Below are positions 21,401 through 34,700 of a stretch of 64,000 bases of DNA, in pieces. Every line of letters starts with the position of its first letter. Position 1 is the first letter of the stretch. Under the pieces are notes generated by a model that worked only from the letters and a program-made list of their open reading frames with translations, was not told where the DNA came from and did not search any database. Origin of the DNA: Scilla litardierei (Eukaryota; Streptophyta; Magnoliopsida; Asparagales; Asparagaceae); the NCBI GenBank assembly GCA_030789695.1, contig CM061132.1, positions 32,078,418 to 32,142,417 on the forward strand. The letters run 5' to 3'. The position numbers and the translations under genes are program-made.

Positions 21401-21830
21401 CTCCTTGGAGAAAGGCATGCCCTATATCTTTCGTGTCGGTTCTGGCCAGGTAACTGGAAATGCTTCTCTTTAGCTACGTATACGCGTTGTCCACAATTCC
21501 TTCAGCTTCTCGATTATCTGGAACAGGTGATCAAAGGACTTGATGAAGGGATGTTGAGCATGAAAGTTGGAGGAAAGCGCCGGCTCTATATACCTGGCCC
21601 TGTGAGTTCTTAACCCATGTTGATTACTGCACTGTATTGATCGGTTCTTTTTTTTTAACCCATAAGTGTGACTCTTGGATATCTCCTTTTCTTGTTTCGT
21701 GTATACATGTCAACAGCTAGCATTTCCCAAAGGTCTCACTTCGGCTCCAGGGAGGCCGAGGGTGGCCCCAAACAGTCCAGTTATCTTCGACGTCAGTCTG
21801 GAGTACATACCAGGCCTTGAAGACGAATGA
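15465..21830 (+). CDS. FKBP19: FKBP-type peptidyl-prolyl isomerase, thylakoid lumen (FKBP19-like), 7 exons
   Basis: Exons: 15465-15531, 15947-16197, 19965-20048, 20342-20391, 21401-21449, 21527-21601, 21717-21830. All introns are GT-AG, phases agree, and the total of 690 nt encodes 229 residues. ATG 15465 is chosen because the upstream ATG at 15457 meets a stop at once; 15480 is an in-frame alternative. The serine-rich N-terminus suits a chloroplast transit peptide. RRRAIGLGMVVVSTLGLIP followed by ANANGA looks like a twin-arginine lumen signal. CDDAC may form a lumenal disulfide. The FKBP fold follows: TESGLQYKDIKVGGG, QVAANYVAMVPSGQIFD, VIKGLDEGM, GGKRRLYIPG and VIFDVSLEYIPG. Closest family by memory is Arabidopsis FKBP19 (about 256 aa). 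Lumen FKBPs often lack strong isomerase activity and act as assembly factors. The gene looks intact. Confidence 0.93.
17191..18297. mobile_element. Unclassified repeat in FKBP intron 2 that hosts the hAT MITE
   Basis: The segment from CTAGAAATAACCCGTGC to TATAGACTAG has a composition unlike the surrounding intron, with only short matching CTAG ends. It is split by the hAT MITE at 17366-18066. Boundaries and class are uncertain. Confidence 0.3.
17366..18066. mobile_element. hAT-type non-autonomous transposon in FKBP intron 2
   Basis: Terminal inverted repeats CAAGGTTCTAAA and TTTAGAATCTTG match at 11 of 12 positions. They are flanked by a perfect 8-bp direct repeat GGTGGCAA (17358-17365 and 18067-18074), the duplication size of the hAT superfamily. 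The 701-bp interior has GGCGTGG/CCACGCC words near both ends and no transposase. It lies far from both splice sites of intron 2. Confidence 0.9.
18441..18536 (+). repeat. 57-bp tandem duplication of a CCCA-rich unit
   Basis: CACACCCACCCACCCACC starts at 18442 and again at 18499, each copy ending CACATCATCTC. It lies inside FKBP intron 2; frames here are not genes. Confidence 0.9.
18985..19040 (+). repeat. GT-rich microsatellite
   Basis: A (GT)n/(GGGT)n tract in FKBP intron 2 followed by CGCGTGCATGTGTGTATG. Simple-sequence DNA. Confidence 0.9.
20034..20172 (+). repeat. 69-bp tandem duplication across the FKBP exon 3 splice donor
   Basis: The end of exon 3 and the start of intron 3 are duplicated. 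CTATTGGGTTTCAG|GTATCTCG (donor at 20049) is followed 69 bp later by CTATTGGTTTTCAG|GTATTTTG (donor-like at 20118). The copies have diverged at several bases. Use of the second donor would add 69 nt and meet TAG after three codons, so the first donor is the productive one. Confidence 0.85.
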
Positions 21831-22724
21831 ATTCATTCTTTTAATCGGGTTTCTTTCAAGAAATGTGGCTGAAATGAATTGTAGTTTCATGCCCTTCTCA
21901 TTTTATTATGAGCTCCTTGACATCTTTTTTTGTTCAAATCGGTATATAATCACAACACCTCATTGCTGTACTTTGCACTTCTGAATCTGCGCAACCTGAA
22001 AGAAGTTTTTTCTGCACATGAATGAAGAATGAAAAAGCACTCTCTATTTCTTTATGATGAAGAAATATGGACGTTTATAATTCGAGCCAAGAAGAAATAC
22101 AGGTGAGATCCAAGAGGCTTTTGCCCTTGAAATAGAGTTGTTCTCCTTCTTACTGTATTGAAGTAGAAGTGCACGATGTAAGTTCGCAGCCCATGGCCTC
22201 TCGCAGGTGCAATGAGATGGTTTGCTTGTACTGCAGCAACGATCCTCGGATCATTAGTCGCGTGCAACGAGATAACTAATACCTAAAGTATGCCAAACCC
22301 CGCTAACTGAAAAAGAAAATGGGCATTGCACATTGTTTACCATACAGAACATCAGCAACTGAAACATTAACGACTGCAACAAGCATGCATGCATTTGTTC
22401 GATGTTGCCAGCATTCTCAGATAAATCAACATACAAAATCATTATAGAAGGCAATGACATGAAGTTCACACTGCAAGATTGCCAGCTCTTCCATTCATCA
22501 ACGCATCAGTGTAGGAGCAAGGCAAACAAATTGCAGATCATATACAGATTTTTACGGCATATAATTACACAATCACGACTTTCCTTTGGCTGACAACACT
22601 GGATGGGAGATAAAACCACTCACATATGGGACAAAAGGTAGAATGCACAAGAGAACCGGCAAGAAAACAACGATAAAATTATATTGGAATCAAAGAGAAA
22701 AAGAAAATGTTAAATTGTATTTTC
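21831..22724. other. Intergenic gap between convergent FKBP and TBC genes
   Basis: 894 bp holding the 3' untranslated regions of two genes that point at each other. I saw no canonical AATAAA on the plus strand in the first 170 bp, nor on the minus strand. No other feature. Confidence 0.6.
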
Positions 22725-25700
22725 CTAGCAGGCAAGGTGACTCGGAGAGCTGTTGAACATAGTGTGCCACATGTATGCTCTTGAAAGAACCATCTCCAGC
22801 TCAAGGTGGGTCCAGTTGTGTGTCGGAACGTGTTGGAGGAACATTACCATCTCCTGGAACTCGAGCTTTTGGAGCTTGTCTGACCACTAAAAATAAGATG
22901 GCCCATAAGAACACTGAATATGGTTTAGATTATGTATACAATCAGATGCTTGAGTGAGTACATAGATTACAGGATGCAGATAAAGTGCTCTTAGAAGTCG
23001 ATGGTGAACAGGAAATGAGTGAAAGAAAGAAAACTTCGTACAGACATTGAACAAATGGGTAACGTCTTTTGTGGAAAATCATAACCAAGAGAAACCACGC
23101 TATAAATTGAGAAGTTCATGGTGAAGCATTCTCCTAGAAACAGAACATTTAGCCATCTTGGTTTCCCAGTATGATTGTTGTTAAGTTGGCTTGAAATGCA
23201 CTGTAGCCGGCAAAAACATTTCTATTATTATTTATTATTATTCAAGTTTGTGGTTGAAACGGTTTTCTAGCATGGTATCAAGATCAGGTCCCATGCTCAA
23301 ACCTCATTGTTGACAATTTCAAAATAATATTTTTTTATCCTGTTTGTTCCAGCTTTTTAAGCGAGCACTGTTTGCATTATGGACGCTTCCAAATGGCCTT
23401 CTCAAAGGTGGTGTCTGATTGTCAGCCCACAACCCACTAATTTAAGACTCTGGGTAAAGCAGTTTCTGACATGAACCCCGTTTTTTTTTTTTTTTTTTTG
23501 GGGGGGGGGGAGTAAACAAAAAAGCAAAGGAAAATAAGATGACATGCACAGAGTGGTCTACAAAAAAGGCTTCCAACTTTTATTAGCTTAGAAAGTAGTA
23601 TATCGGATGGCGGATATCGGGAATATTTGGTCAGTGTCATATCGGATACTAAAAATACGTGTATACATCAATAATATAAACCAATATAAAAGCATGTTTA
23701 GGGTATACTTACATTAGTACGTCATGGCCAAAAAGCAACAAACAAAGCTAATTAGCAACTACCTCTATACATCATTTTATGAATTCCTAATATTGCATAA
23801 CAATAAATAACAGTGATGACTTTATTGAAGTTCTCAGTGATGAAATGGTTTCAAAGAGATCAACTGATATACCTTATATTACTCTTATAGAGAAAGCAGT
23901 CTACATATCCGGTATATATGAACTCTAAAAAATTGACCAAACAATTTATGAACTTCAATTAAATCATGCAGAAGTTGTAAAACACTCTATTGATGTAAAA
24001 ACAGAACTTTTTCAGAAAAGATAAGAAAATGTTTTCAATGCAAAATTTTCATTCTTAAGAACATACAACTAAAAACTCCAAATTATAAAAACATGAAGAT
24101 GTTCTTAAATCGGCATGAATTCACAAAAATGATGGTAACTTACTCAACAATTAGGTAAAACCGCTAATTTTAACCGATAAATCAATGAAACACCAAAGCT
24201 AAAAGATTAAGAAGAGTTCAAACATATATCAGTGCTTTGAGGCTTGTGGTGAGAGATTTTGCAGTGACAGTCATGCTTGACCGAGCATGGGAGAAGATGG
24301 GTGTGATCCATCAGATCGGAATCGGACACAGAATATCTTGTTTGCCCTGCTGCCACCACTCTTGCTAGTGCCACTTGCAGGGAGAGAGATGAAGATAAAA
24401 ACAACAAAGAATAAGATAGATGGGAGAGTGCACAAGAAAGCTGACAGAGAATGGGAAAGGAAGATACAAGAGATTGAGAGAGAACAAGAATTCGAGAGAA
24501 AGAAGCTCGTTCTCTTTTTAACTTAATTATGGGTAACTGGTTTGACCAGTTACCTGTTTAGGTTAAATAAAAATGTATCGGTGATATATTTCTCAAAACA
24601 CAATTTTTCTTGGAAATCAGACTCCTATCACGGATGAGGATGAAACCCAATATATCAGGCATATGTAGAACATGATGCATACATACACACACGATGCATA
24701 CACCGACCCAACTCATAGTATTTAGGTATCATCAATGTTGAAAATAATTGGAAGTGCTAGACCTATTAACAATGCAGTGTAAACAACTTGCACGTATTGT
24801 AAGCTACATGTTTTTTTATTTTTTTAATATAAAATTATGAACTCTAATATTATTTTAATAAATAGGTGATGCCGTTGGGAAAGGGAAAATGTGATGGGAA
24901 AATTGGGAAAGAAGAAACTTGGGGTTTGATTGGGTTTTAAGCATCTCATCATGAAATCTGATGATTATTGACTCCAACGCCTTGCAAACATTGATTCTTC
25001 AAACCTCATGTCTAAGCAACCAAGCTCACTCTCACGCTTCTCACACTCAAGATTTCAATTGGTATATAAAAGTTTACATAACTCAATTTCTTTTAATCAA
25101 TAGCTTATTAGTTCATTATTAAAAAGTTGAATACATAGTCAAAAAAACTAATAACTCATATTCAAATTTCTAAACAGACTCAAATAAAGACTTCTAAATA
25201 AATAAAAGAGTTCATCAGAACAGAATTCTTTTAGAAAGAACAGAATTCTTTTAGAAAAATTTGGCTGAACTCAAATAATATAATCTAAAAAGACACAAAT
25301 GCTAGAATTCTAATTTGAATTCAACTTGAATTCATAGCATTTGTTTTGAGAGCTTTACCACGCGATGAATGGTAACAAGTATGCGCATTCTATTAAAAAT
25401 CAATGTCCTTTGGTTTGAATAGAGTCATCATCGAACTTTAAATGAAGCAGAATGTGTTTCCACAGACAAGCAATGTTAGGAAAGCATCATATGAAGATCC
25501 TAGAAGAAATAAAGGCGTGTAAAACCAATTGTCTTAAAGGTTATAACAAATTAGGATGTATGAAGTTGACATACTAACCTAGCTCATAACATGTCTCTAA
25601 TCACCGCTCTATTGCAAGATCAACAAATGGCTCATGCTAGAGTTCTAACTTAGGCTACAATGCTAGATCATGATCAGTCTAATGTTGTAGCTCTGATACA

Positions 25701-28700
25701 TGCACAATCGTGGGTTCCAGGGAAAGCTCGATCTCTATCTCGATCTCTATCTCAATGTCATACTTAAGATCTTGCTTGTGCTCGGGCTCAAGCTCAAACC
25801 CTATCTCAGATTCTAATTCGGGCTTAGGCTCGGGCTTAGGCTCGGGCTCGGGCTCGGGCTCAAGCTCAAACCCTGTCTCAGATTCTAATTCAGGCTTAGG
25901 ATCGGACTCGGGCTCAAGCTTAATTATAGATACAGACTTGGTTTCGAGCTATTCCGTTGTCTTTAATTGTTCGAGCATTTGAAGAAGTTTATTGTTGCTC
26001 TTACGTAGTCCATCTAATGAATCTTTCTCAGGCTTTGTACTTAAGAATTGTTTGGATGATATGTAGATTGATTGGTGTTTGGGAGGATACCGACATTGAA
26101 AATCAAATTTGAACGTTGGCCAATGGTGAAAAAGAATCTAAAATTGCTTATACCAAGAAAGTGCTTCTTCACTTAACTTACGCTAAGCATAAATGCATTT
26201 CATTTCATTTAAAAGTTAAAGTGTGAAAAGAAATTTTCTAAATGGTACACTCAATCATCATATCCATCACTCAATCATCATATCCATAGCTATTGTCAAA
26301 GCCAACGTATCTAGATATCTCATGATCATATTCTGTTAGAAAAGAATAACCAATGTAGTAGTGAAAATTGTAGTACCCATGAAATTGGCATCAATATTAT
26401 GCAAAAATAACTAGAAAATCCCTTAAAATCTTCTGAAAATTTTGAAAATTAGTGTAACACGTGAAAAATCCTGAAAAATAATCATATGTAATGTAGCTAA
26501 ATTTATTATTTGAAATTTTCTCAGAAAGTTTGTGTGAACCGAATTTTTTGGCTAAATTGAAATTTTTTTACTCTAGTTTGCATTTTTTTTTCATCATCTT
26601 TTCTTGATTTTTTTCTCTTTTTTCAATTTTTCTGCTTTTTTCTCTATATTTTTCAATTTTTATCTATTATTCCTCTTTTTTCTTTTGATTTTTTGGATTG
26701 GAAAAAAACTTTTTAATACTAAAATCTAAAAAGAAAAGGACGAAGAAGATGACGGCTATTGTTAATTTGGAGTATTTTTTATTAGACCCTAATCTAAAGA
26801 AAAGAAGATGAAAAAGAAAAGGAAGATTAAGGATCAAAAAAATAAAAAACAAGATTTAGGTTCTGTACCAATATGATACAAAACGGAAGAGGAAAATATG
26901 AGATAGGAAATTGGGAAAGAAAAAAATATAGATTTGACAATGTTTAAAGTCTATCATCATGGTATCATCATGGGAATCTGATGATTACCGACTCCAATAT
27001 CTCGGACACAATGATTCTTGGAACATCACGAGCAGACAACCAAGCCCACTCTCATGCTTCAAGCTAAAGATTTCAATTGTTAAATAAAAGTTTACACAAC
27101 TTTAATTCCTTTTATAAAATAACTCATTCATTTATTATTAAAAGGTTGAATACAAAGTCATACATATATGAAAACAAAGACCAATTTGACTCGTATTCAA
27201 ATTTCTAAATAAACTCAAATGAAGACTCCTAAATAATTAAAAGAGTTTCTTCTTACATAAAGCTCAAAAAAAACTCTAAAAACACAAATTTCTTATAAAA
27301 GGACATTCTAATTGGACTCAACTAACTAAATCTAAAAAGACTCAACTAAACTCAAATAATAAAATCTAAAAAAGACTCAAATATTAGAATTATAATTTGA
27401 ATCCCATTTGGATTCCCATCATTAGGATAAATAATATACAAATTTGAAAATTTGAAAAAAAAATCTAATGAAAATTAATATAACTTATACACTATGTATG
27501 CAATATAACCACAAAGTTGCGACAAGCATACATGAATATTGCTAATCACTAAAATCAAATTTAAATTATTAAATTTGTCACTCATTTCTACATGGTATTA
27601 TTACATACTACGTACATACTACATGGTATATGCATGAATATCAAATGCGTCACTCTTCCCTGATTTGAATTGCATCTAAGTTTGCATTTGTCATATATTT
27701 TTCTTTCTCAATCTATTTACATGTCTCCTCAATCCATTGGTCCCTCTTTTTCTTCTCAATTAGAGACCTTTGATCGAGAAGAGAGGTTGAGGGACTAAGG
27801 AACTTAGAGGTAAAGAGACTAATGGAAAATTTAAGAGGGAGACTGAAAAGGGTCAAGATGGAGAGGAAAAGACACCAACGAAGGGAGAGACAAAAAAGAG
27901 GCTTCGCCTAAAATGATGCACATGAGGTGATCCAATTAAGGAATAAGGTTTTGGCTGAAACCACTTGGTCTTTATCGTTTTATTACAATTTCAAAGGGTG
28001 ACTATATGAAACTGATAATGAAACTCCGTTTCAGTCAATTTCGATTGGTGTCGACCGGAACCACTTGTTGTCAGCTGAAACCCGACTCTTTACAATGAAA
28101 TATTGTTTTGAGTTTAAATACACGAACTCATTTGAAACCCCCCCCAACACACATTAATTTTTTAAATTTATTGAAATTCTAAAAATTATATTATAACAAT
28201 TTATTAAAATTCTAAAAAATTTATTATAAATATTTTATTATAGAAATATATACATATAAATTTGAAACCAAAACTCAAAACGAAACCTACAAAAGGGAGA
28301 AAACTGTTCGAAACTTACAATTTTTCCAACAGCCGAAACGAGATCAAAACATAGTTTTCAAACCTTTGATTCAACAATGGTGCAATTCGGACTTGGAATT
28401 GCTAGTTGTCAAAGTCAACCATCATCGATTATGGATCGGGAACATATACCTCTATTGAGATCTTCCTGTCGGATTTAACACCATCGAGTATAGGTCGTTG
28501 TCAAATCACAGCCTGCATCGAGTATCAATTAGAGGGGTTTCAAAAATATTTCAAATTTGAGTTCTGAAACCTAGTTTTATGTTCTCTAAATGTGGAGGGA
28601 AGCGTGCACAAATCAAACAAAGCACATCACTATGCAGTGTTTAAACCATTTGCCCACACTTCATAGCGGTGGTTAACCTTTTTGATAGAAACTTATGCCT

Positions 28701-31700
28701 CACTCTGCTACCAAACACTTTTTTTCCTACATAGGGTATCATAGCCCTAATGGGCATGTTTTTGTTAGTTTTCCCCTCTTCGGTCATGATGTCTTTCATC
28801 ACAACTAGTGGCCTCCCCCTTGAAGAACAAGATCTTGTCCTTAATCAAAAATTCAAAGATCTTGTCAAACTCATCATGCTTCCCTACCCCAATTTCATTT
28901 CCTATTGCCCCTACCATTAACATAGTGTCATCGGCAACTCATGCTACCAATATTCCAGCGTCGTCATGTTACCACCAACTCTTGCAACTGTCAAACAAGT
29001 GCAGGCAGATCCTATCCAAGCCATCATGTTGCAGTTGGATGTTGATATTGAGCAATAACCAGATTAAGCCAGCTGATCTCAAGGCAGTAACAACTAGTGG
29101 AACATGTATATTTGATAGTGTACTTTTGTCTTTATCCTAAAAGATGTTTAAAAAACAAACAAAAAATGGCAAATCAAAAGACACGTTGAATTTACCGATA
29201 ATGTTTGAATTAGGTTTGTTTAAAATTTGGTCTTAGGGTACCCGCATATATAGTTATTGTCTTCTTTTCCCTACTTTAGTCAACACTACCCAACTAAGAA
29301 GCTCCTAAAAGACTCATTTCTTAATACACATGCAAAGACCTAACGAATGACACGTAGCAGGAGGCAAGGTTTAAACTAATACATACAGAACAGTAACTAC
29401 ACAGTTTGAAGTGTCGGGTCAATCACAGTTTGAGAACCCAGTTTTAACTTTGGTTTCAGTTCATTCAACAATCGGTTTCAATAATTTTCTGTCTCATTGG
29501 TTTCATTTTAGGTTTCAACTTTGTTTTTGACCTTTTTATGTATATATTTGTTTATATGTGTTTCTAATAGTTAATTTTTGCCAGAATCTTTATGAAAAAT
29601 AAAAATATTGAGGGCCCTAATTGGAAAAAAAATAACTTCAACAGTTTCAACATAACTAACCTTAACTGGTCTAAACAGATCAGGTTGTTTGACCTTAAAC
29701 CCATATTAACCCATTTTAAGAAGACTAAAGTTAAACAGGTTACTGGATAGGATCCTTTAGCCTCCAAAAACACATCTTAACTCATTAAATCAGCCCCTTT
29801 TATAATTCAGTTTCAGATAAAGGAGATGAGAGGGCAGACTGAAACAAAGCAGGAGATGACATGACATCACAGCATTGAAGCTAGCTGCGAAGATATTCAG
29901 GTCACCCATCTCTCTCTACCCCTCAGATTCTTCTTCTATTTTTTTGGGGTTGCTGAGTTGGGCATTTAGGTTTTTTTTGTTGGACATTTTCATCCTTTTG
30001 ATATTTTCTGAAAAAACATTGTTGAGGGCTTTAATAATCTGGGTATTAAATTTCTTATATGATGATTATTGGAAGGGTTTTTGACATTTAATTATTGTTT
30101 TGGTCTTGTACTGGTCACTTCCAAAACTAGTACAGAATGGTCGAAATGGTTACATTTCAACCAAAACTTTAACCATGGAGTCAATACATCAGTATGAATG
30201 TGTCTGAATGCCCTCCATGTTGGGTCCCATGTGATCTCTTGGTTGACAATCAAATGAGGAACTTTCGTCAAAGAAACAAATTTCCGGCATTTTTGTTGTT
30301 TGTTTTATCAAATAAAGTAGATATGAGAAAAAGCAAGGAAACTACTTTTTCATTAATTATTAGATTATTAAAATGATAAGCATCTCTATTATTAGTATGA
30401 GAAAAGAGAAACCATTTGTTACTGATTTACTTAATTGAGGATGTCAGATATCTAACCATTTTCGCATAAAATGGTCTTAAATCGGTTTAGTAAATAGTTC
30501 GACGAGGCAACCCTTTTTAACATTTCATTTTCTCAATTTTCATGCTCATCAAAATCAAGGAAAAAGGAACTATTTTGGTAAGGTACTAAATAATCGGGTA
30601 TGTCAGACAAATGTCTCCCGCTTCCAAGAAGATGTCCCGGAAACAAACATGCCCTAAGGAGAAGAGTGGTCAACCAGGGCAGCAAGGCTCATCTTCCACA
30701 GTCGGATTTGATTAATCATTCTTTGTGATTCAAAATTAAGGATTTCACGTCCCCCTTCTTGTACTCAGGATGGATCTAATTGAATTGAAATTGCAACTGC
30801 AGCATAAGATGCTACACCGACAACATACTCTCTAATATTTCAATCTTACATTCTGCATTTTATTGATGTATTAGGACTTCCTCCCCCAGTCAACAAACTA
30901 ATAGGAATAAGCAAGGACAAAATGAATTACAAGTTTACCCTAAGAATTGTGAACATCCATATATAACAAGAGCTTAAAAGGAACGGATCCAGACGAAAGG
31001 CTGACGTGGCCTTACCCAAATTTTAACTCATCACAGCGGCTGGTTTAAGTAATTAATATCTTTTTCTTTTCTTTTCTTTTTTATTTTTACACTTTTTTGC
31101 CAGTATCATGGAGACCCTTCCAAATGAGGGTTTAGCTTGCGGCCTCAGAACATTTGCAGGCTTCTGAAGGCAAAAATGACTAAAGAGATAATCAAACTGT
31201 ACTTGTAGATGTTGAAAAGCAAAGCAGTAATCTTCCCAAATACAACAAATAGAAGAAATAGTCCAGGCAAGTGAACTCAGTAATTTTCAAATTTAGTACG
31301 ATAAATTTATGAAAAGAAAGAGAAAGTCATGCTCTATAATATTTAAAGAAACTCGGTAAGCAGTAGTCTCAGTTGCAACAACAATAGGATTTCTACCAAG
31401 GGTCAACAACATGGATCAAAGAGAAGACTGTCAAATAGGTGGCAGCAAGTAATTTTAAAACGAAGTGCTTAGAAAACAGACTTATGATGGAATTAATCTA
31501 AACATTCTTGAGATTCGGTAAATGAAGATATTTGACCATTTCATATGCATGAGAGTCGGAATTTGCTGACTTACTGTCAAGAGGAAACTGGCAGATATGT
31601 AGACAAGAAACTCTGGTAATGCATCTCCTTCTGCAAGATAGGTATCCCACAAACGTGTAACCAGATGGAAAGGGATCTACAAAATTTTCAATTTAGAACT

Positions 31701-34700
31701 TAGTTCATTGTCATTATAATCACAAGATTTCAAGAATTAAATTGTCTGTAAAACCAACCTCACGTTTCATCAGACAATTGAACCAACGAAAAGCAAACTG
31801 AAGAAACTCCAGCCCTTGCTCCTCCATATGTCTTGAAACAGGTTCTTAGGGAAGACAAATTTTGAATGGTCAACATATGGACAAGGAAATATGCTAAGAA
31901 TGAAAAGACGTAATGAACAGAGCTACTATACAGTGGAAATTGGATAAATGCAGATGATTGGTTTTTGCACAGGCTATGTCCAGGATTGGCTCAAAAGGAA
32001 ATACTACACTAATGACCGCTACAATAATGATGGCATGCAACCAAATAACTGAATTATTAACTCCAAATATGTATGAACCACATGCGACAAAGGTTAAGCT
32101 GTCATTATAAAACCTATGAGCAGAATCTCTATAAAGTGGAAATTGGATTATATAAATGTAGATCATTTCTTTTTACACAGGTTACAACCAGTGTTGGCTC
32201 AAAAGGAATTACTACAATAATGACCGCTACAATAATGACCGCGTGAGAACTACATTATTAATGCCAGATAATTGTGAACCAAGTGCGACAAATGTAAAAC
32301 TGCAATATTATAATACTGCCCAAAGTGCAAAGAAGAAGGTGGTTAAGAAATAACATTTAACATGCAAAACAGATACTAGGCTAGCAAAAATTACCATCTA
32401 TTCGCCGAACCAGCTCCTTCAATTTGAAGACATGACGTTGAATTCCGGGCTGAGCAAATGTGTAGTGGTCTTGCATACAGTCGAGCAATTTTGAAAGACA
32501 CCAATAACAATCAGCTTCTACATTAGATATCTTTTCTGGAGAAAGATCTGACATTGACCAGCTATCCAGACTGCCTTCAAGATATTCTGATAAAAACACG
32601 ATAATGAAGGGGGTGACAAGATCGTTTATTCCTTGAACATATCCACTTGCTGGATGACGAATAGCCCTGAAAACAGACTCCTGAGATATAATTTCATCAA
32701 AAAAGAAACCAAATCTTAACATATGCTACATCGATGGCATATATATTATCTTTTGAAACTAAATACAATATCAACATCTACTAATGTAATCATTAATCTG
32801 CATAAATCGCAAACAAAAACATGAATAATAAACATCATACACAGTTGAATTTTTGAAGTACTATAAATAATACAGACTTCCCACCGTATCCCATACTCAG
32901 CAAAGAAAATGACGATGATCCAGATTGAGTCCTTTTTTCGATTTAGTTATTTTGATCTTATTATTATCATTTTTTTTTGATAGAGTTTGAGTCCTTTTGA
33001 GTCTTTTAGTTATTTTGAGTTTTTTATTTATTTTATTTGAGATAGAATTGGAGTCATTTTGAGTCATTTAGCTATTTTGAGTTTTTTAGTTATTTTAAAA
33101 TTTTAAATCACATTAGATGTAAGTCAAGTTGTAAGCAAATATAAAGGTAACAACCTTATTTTATTTTGGAGAGAATTAAATAAAATTTGAGAAATTTGGT
33201 GTAAACTTTATATTTTCTTAAAATTAAATCTTTTACATTGGAGTACGAGAGTGTGCTTAATTGCCTACATGTGAGATTCGAAAAATCTCTGCATGAAAGG
33301 TGTGAGTCATAGATCATCAAATCCTTGGGGTACGAGGTCCAAAAAATTATCACTACAATCCCCTTCCCCTTCCGTCATGAAAGGTGTGTGAGTCATAGAT
33401 CATCAAATCCTTGGGATACGAGGTCCAAAAAATTATCACTACAATCCCCTTCCCCTTGTCATATTTGATATCAAAGCCCAAAATCTGGAAAAAATTCCTT
33501 TTCTCTGTTTTCCATCATATTTTTTCTTCTAAATATGGTTTAGATAAAAAATCAAAAATAGAGAGATCAAGCAAAGGAAAAAAAAGAAAAAATTAAAGAT
33601 AAAAAATCAGATAAAAATCAGAGAAAAAAGGACCAAGAAATTCAAAAAAGATAGAAAAAATTTCGAAAAAAAGTAAGAAGAGAAATAAAAGTCATTGTGC
33701 ATCTTCCCCAATGCCCCCATCTCAACCCCTAACAATAACCCTAGTTTTTCCTCTTCAGTCATCGTCTGCACCAACATCGCCCCACCTCGTCATCGTCTTC
33801 ACCATCGCCAGAATCAACTACCTCCATCGACGCCCTCAGCTGTCACCGCCAGCTTCACCATCTCCAACCACCATCGCTAACATCACCAAAAGCCACCATT
33901 GCTCCAATATGCTTCGTTGGAGCTCGTCGACCCACGTAGTATCGATGGAGCTCGACGAGGCCATCCGACCTCACCACTGACAAGATAAGCACTGAAATCA
34001 TTGTTGCTAAGGATTGATCTCAAGCCAAATTCAAATAGGTCAGCTCACTTTCATGCAGGCACTATTCACCAGCTGAGCAGAACCAACTAAGCTAATCTTC
34101 ACTGAATGAGTCAACACAAGCTAATCTGAACCAATGAAACTGATAAGCCAACTGAGCCGTTGACCAATCAACAACACAGATCAGCTAAGCTGTGCTACTA
34201 CTATAGTGAGGCTTCACCATTTTTAGGAATTTTCTCCATATTTTTGCCATATTTCAACATATTTCTGAGCATATTTTGGTAATTTTTCATTAGTTTTTTT
34301 GGGCTTTTTGCGCAAAATTTTCCGCCCTAATTATCTAATAAAATCTTTACAAGTTATTAAAACATTGGTATTTCAAAGCTAATATTCACTTTTCTAATCT
34401 GATCAAATCTATTGTTAAATTTCGAAAAGTTCTCCATTCAATTCTGTTAAGATTAGTTGATAGCACCAATAACTACATTTTAAAGTCTCGATTTATGTAT
34501 TGCATCATCGTATTTAGGACTACATTTTAGTACATAGAAGTGGACTCTATGACTTTATTATGTTTATTAGCAAAATTAATGAGCATATATAGTTTGTATT
34601 TAGGATCTTGCATATGCATTTGTGTGACTATTTGACATCGCATGTTGTTTTATAGTGACAAAATCTCAGCATCATTTATGGAGGGCAATTCAATTCAGAG

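Noticed and set aside
25710..25982. Serine/glycine repeat frame resembling a low-complexity protein
   Set aside because: It is a translation of a GGCTCGGGCT minisatellite in an intron with no splice or homology support.
28808..29140. 110-codon frame in a TBC intron
   Set aside because: No recognisable domain, AT-rich intron context, no splice support.
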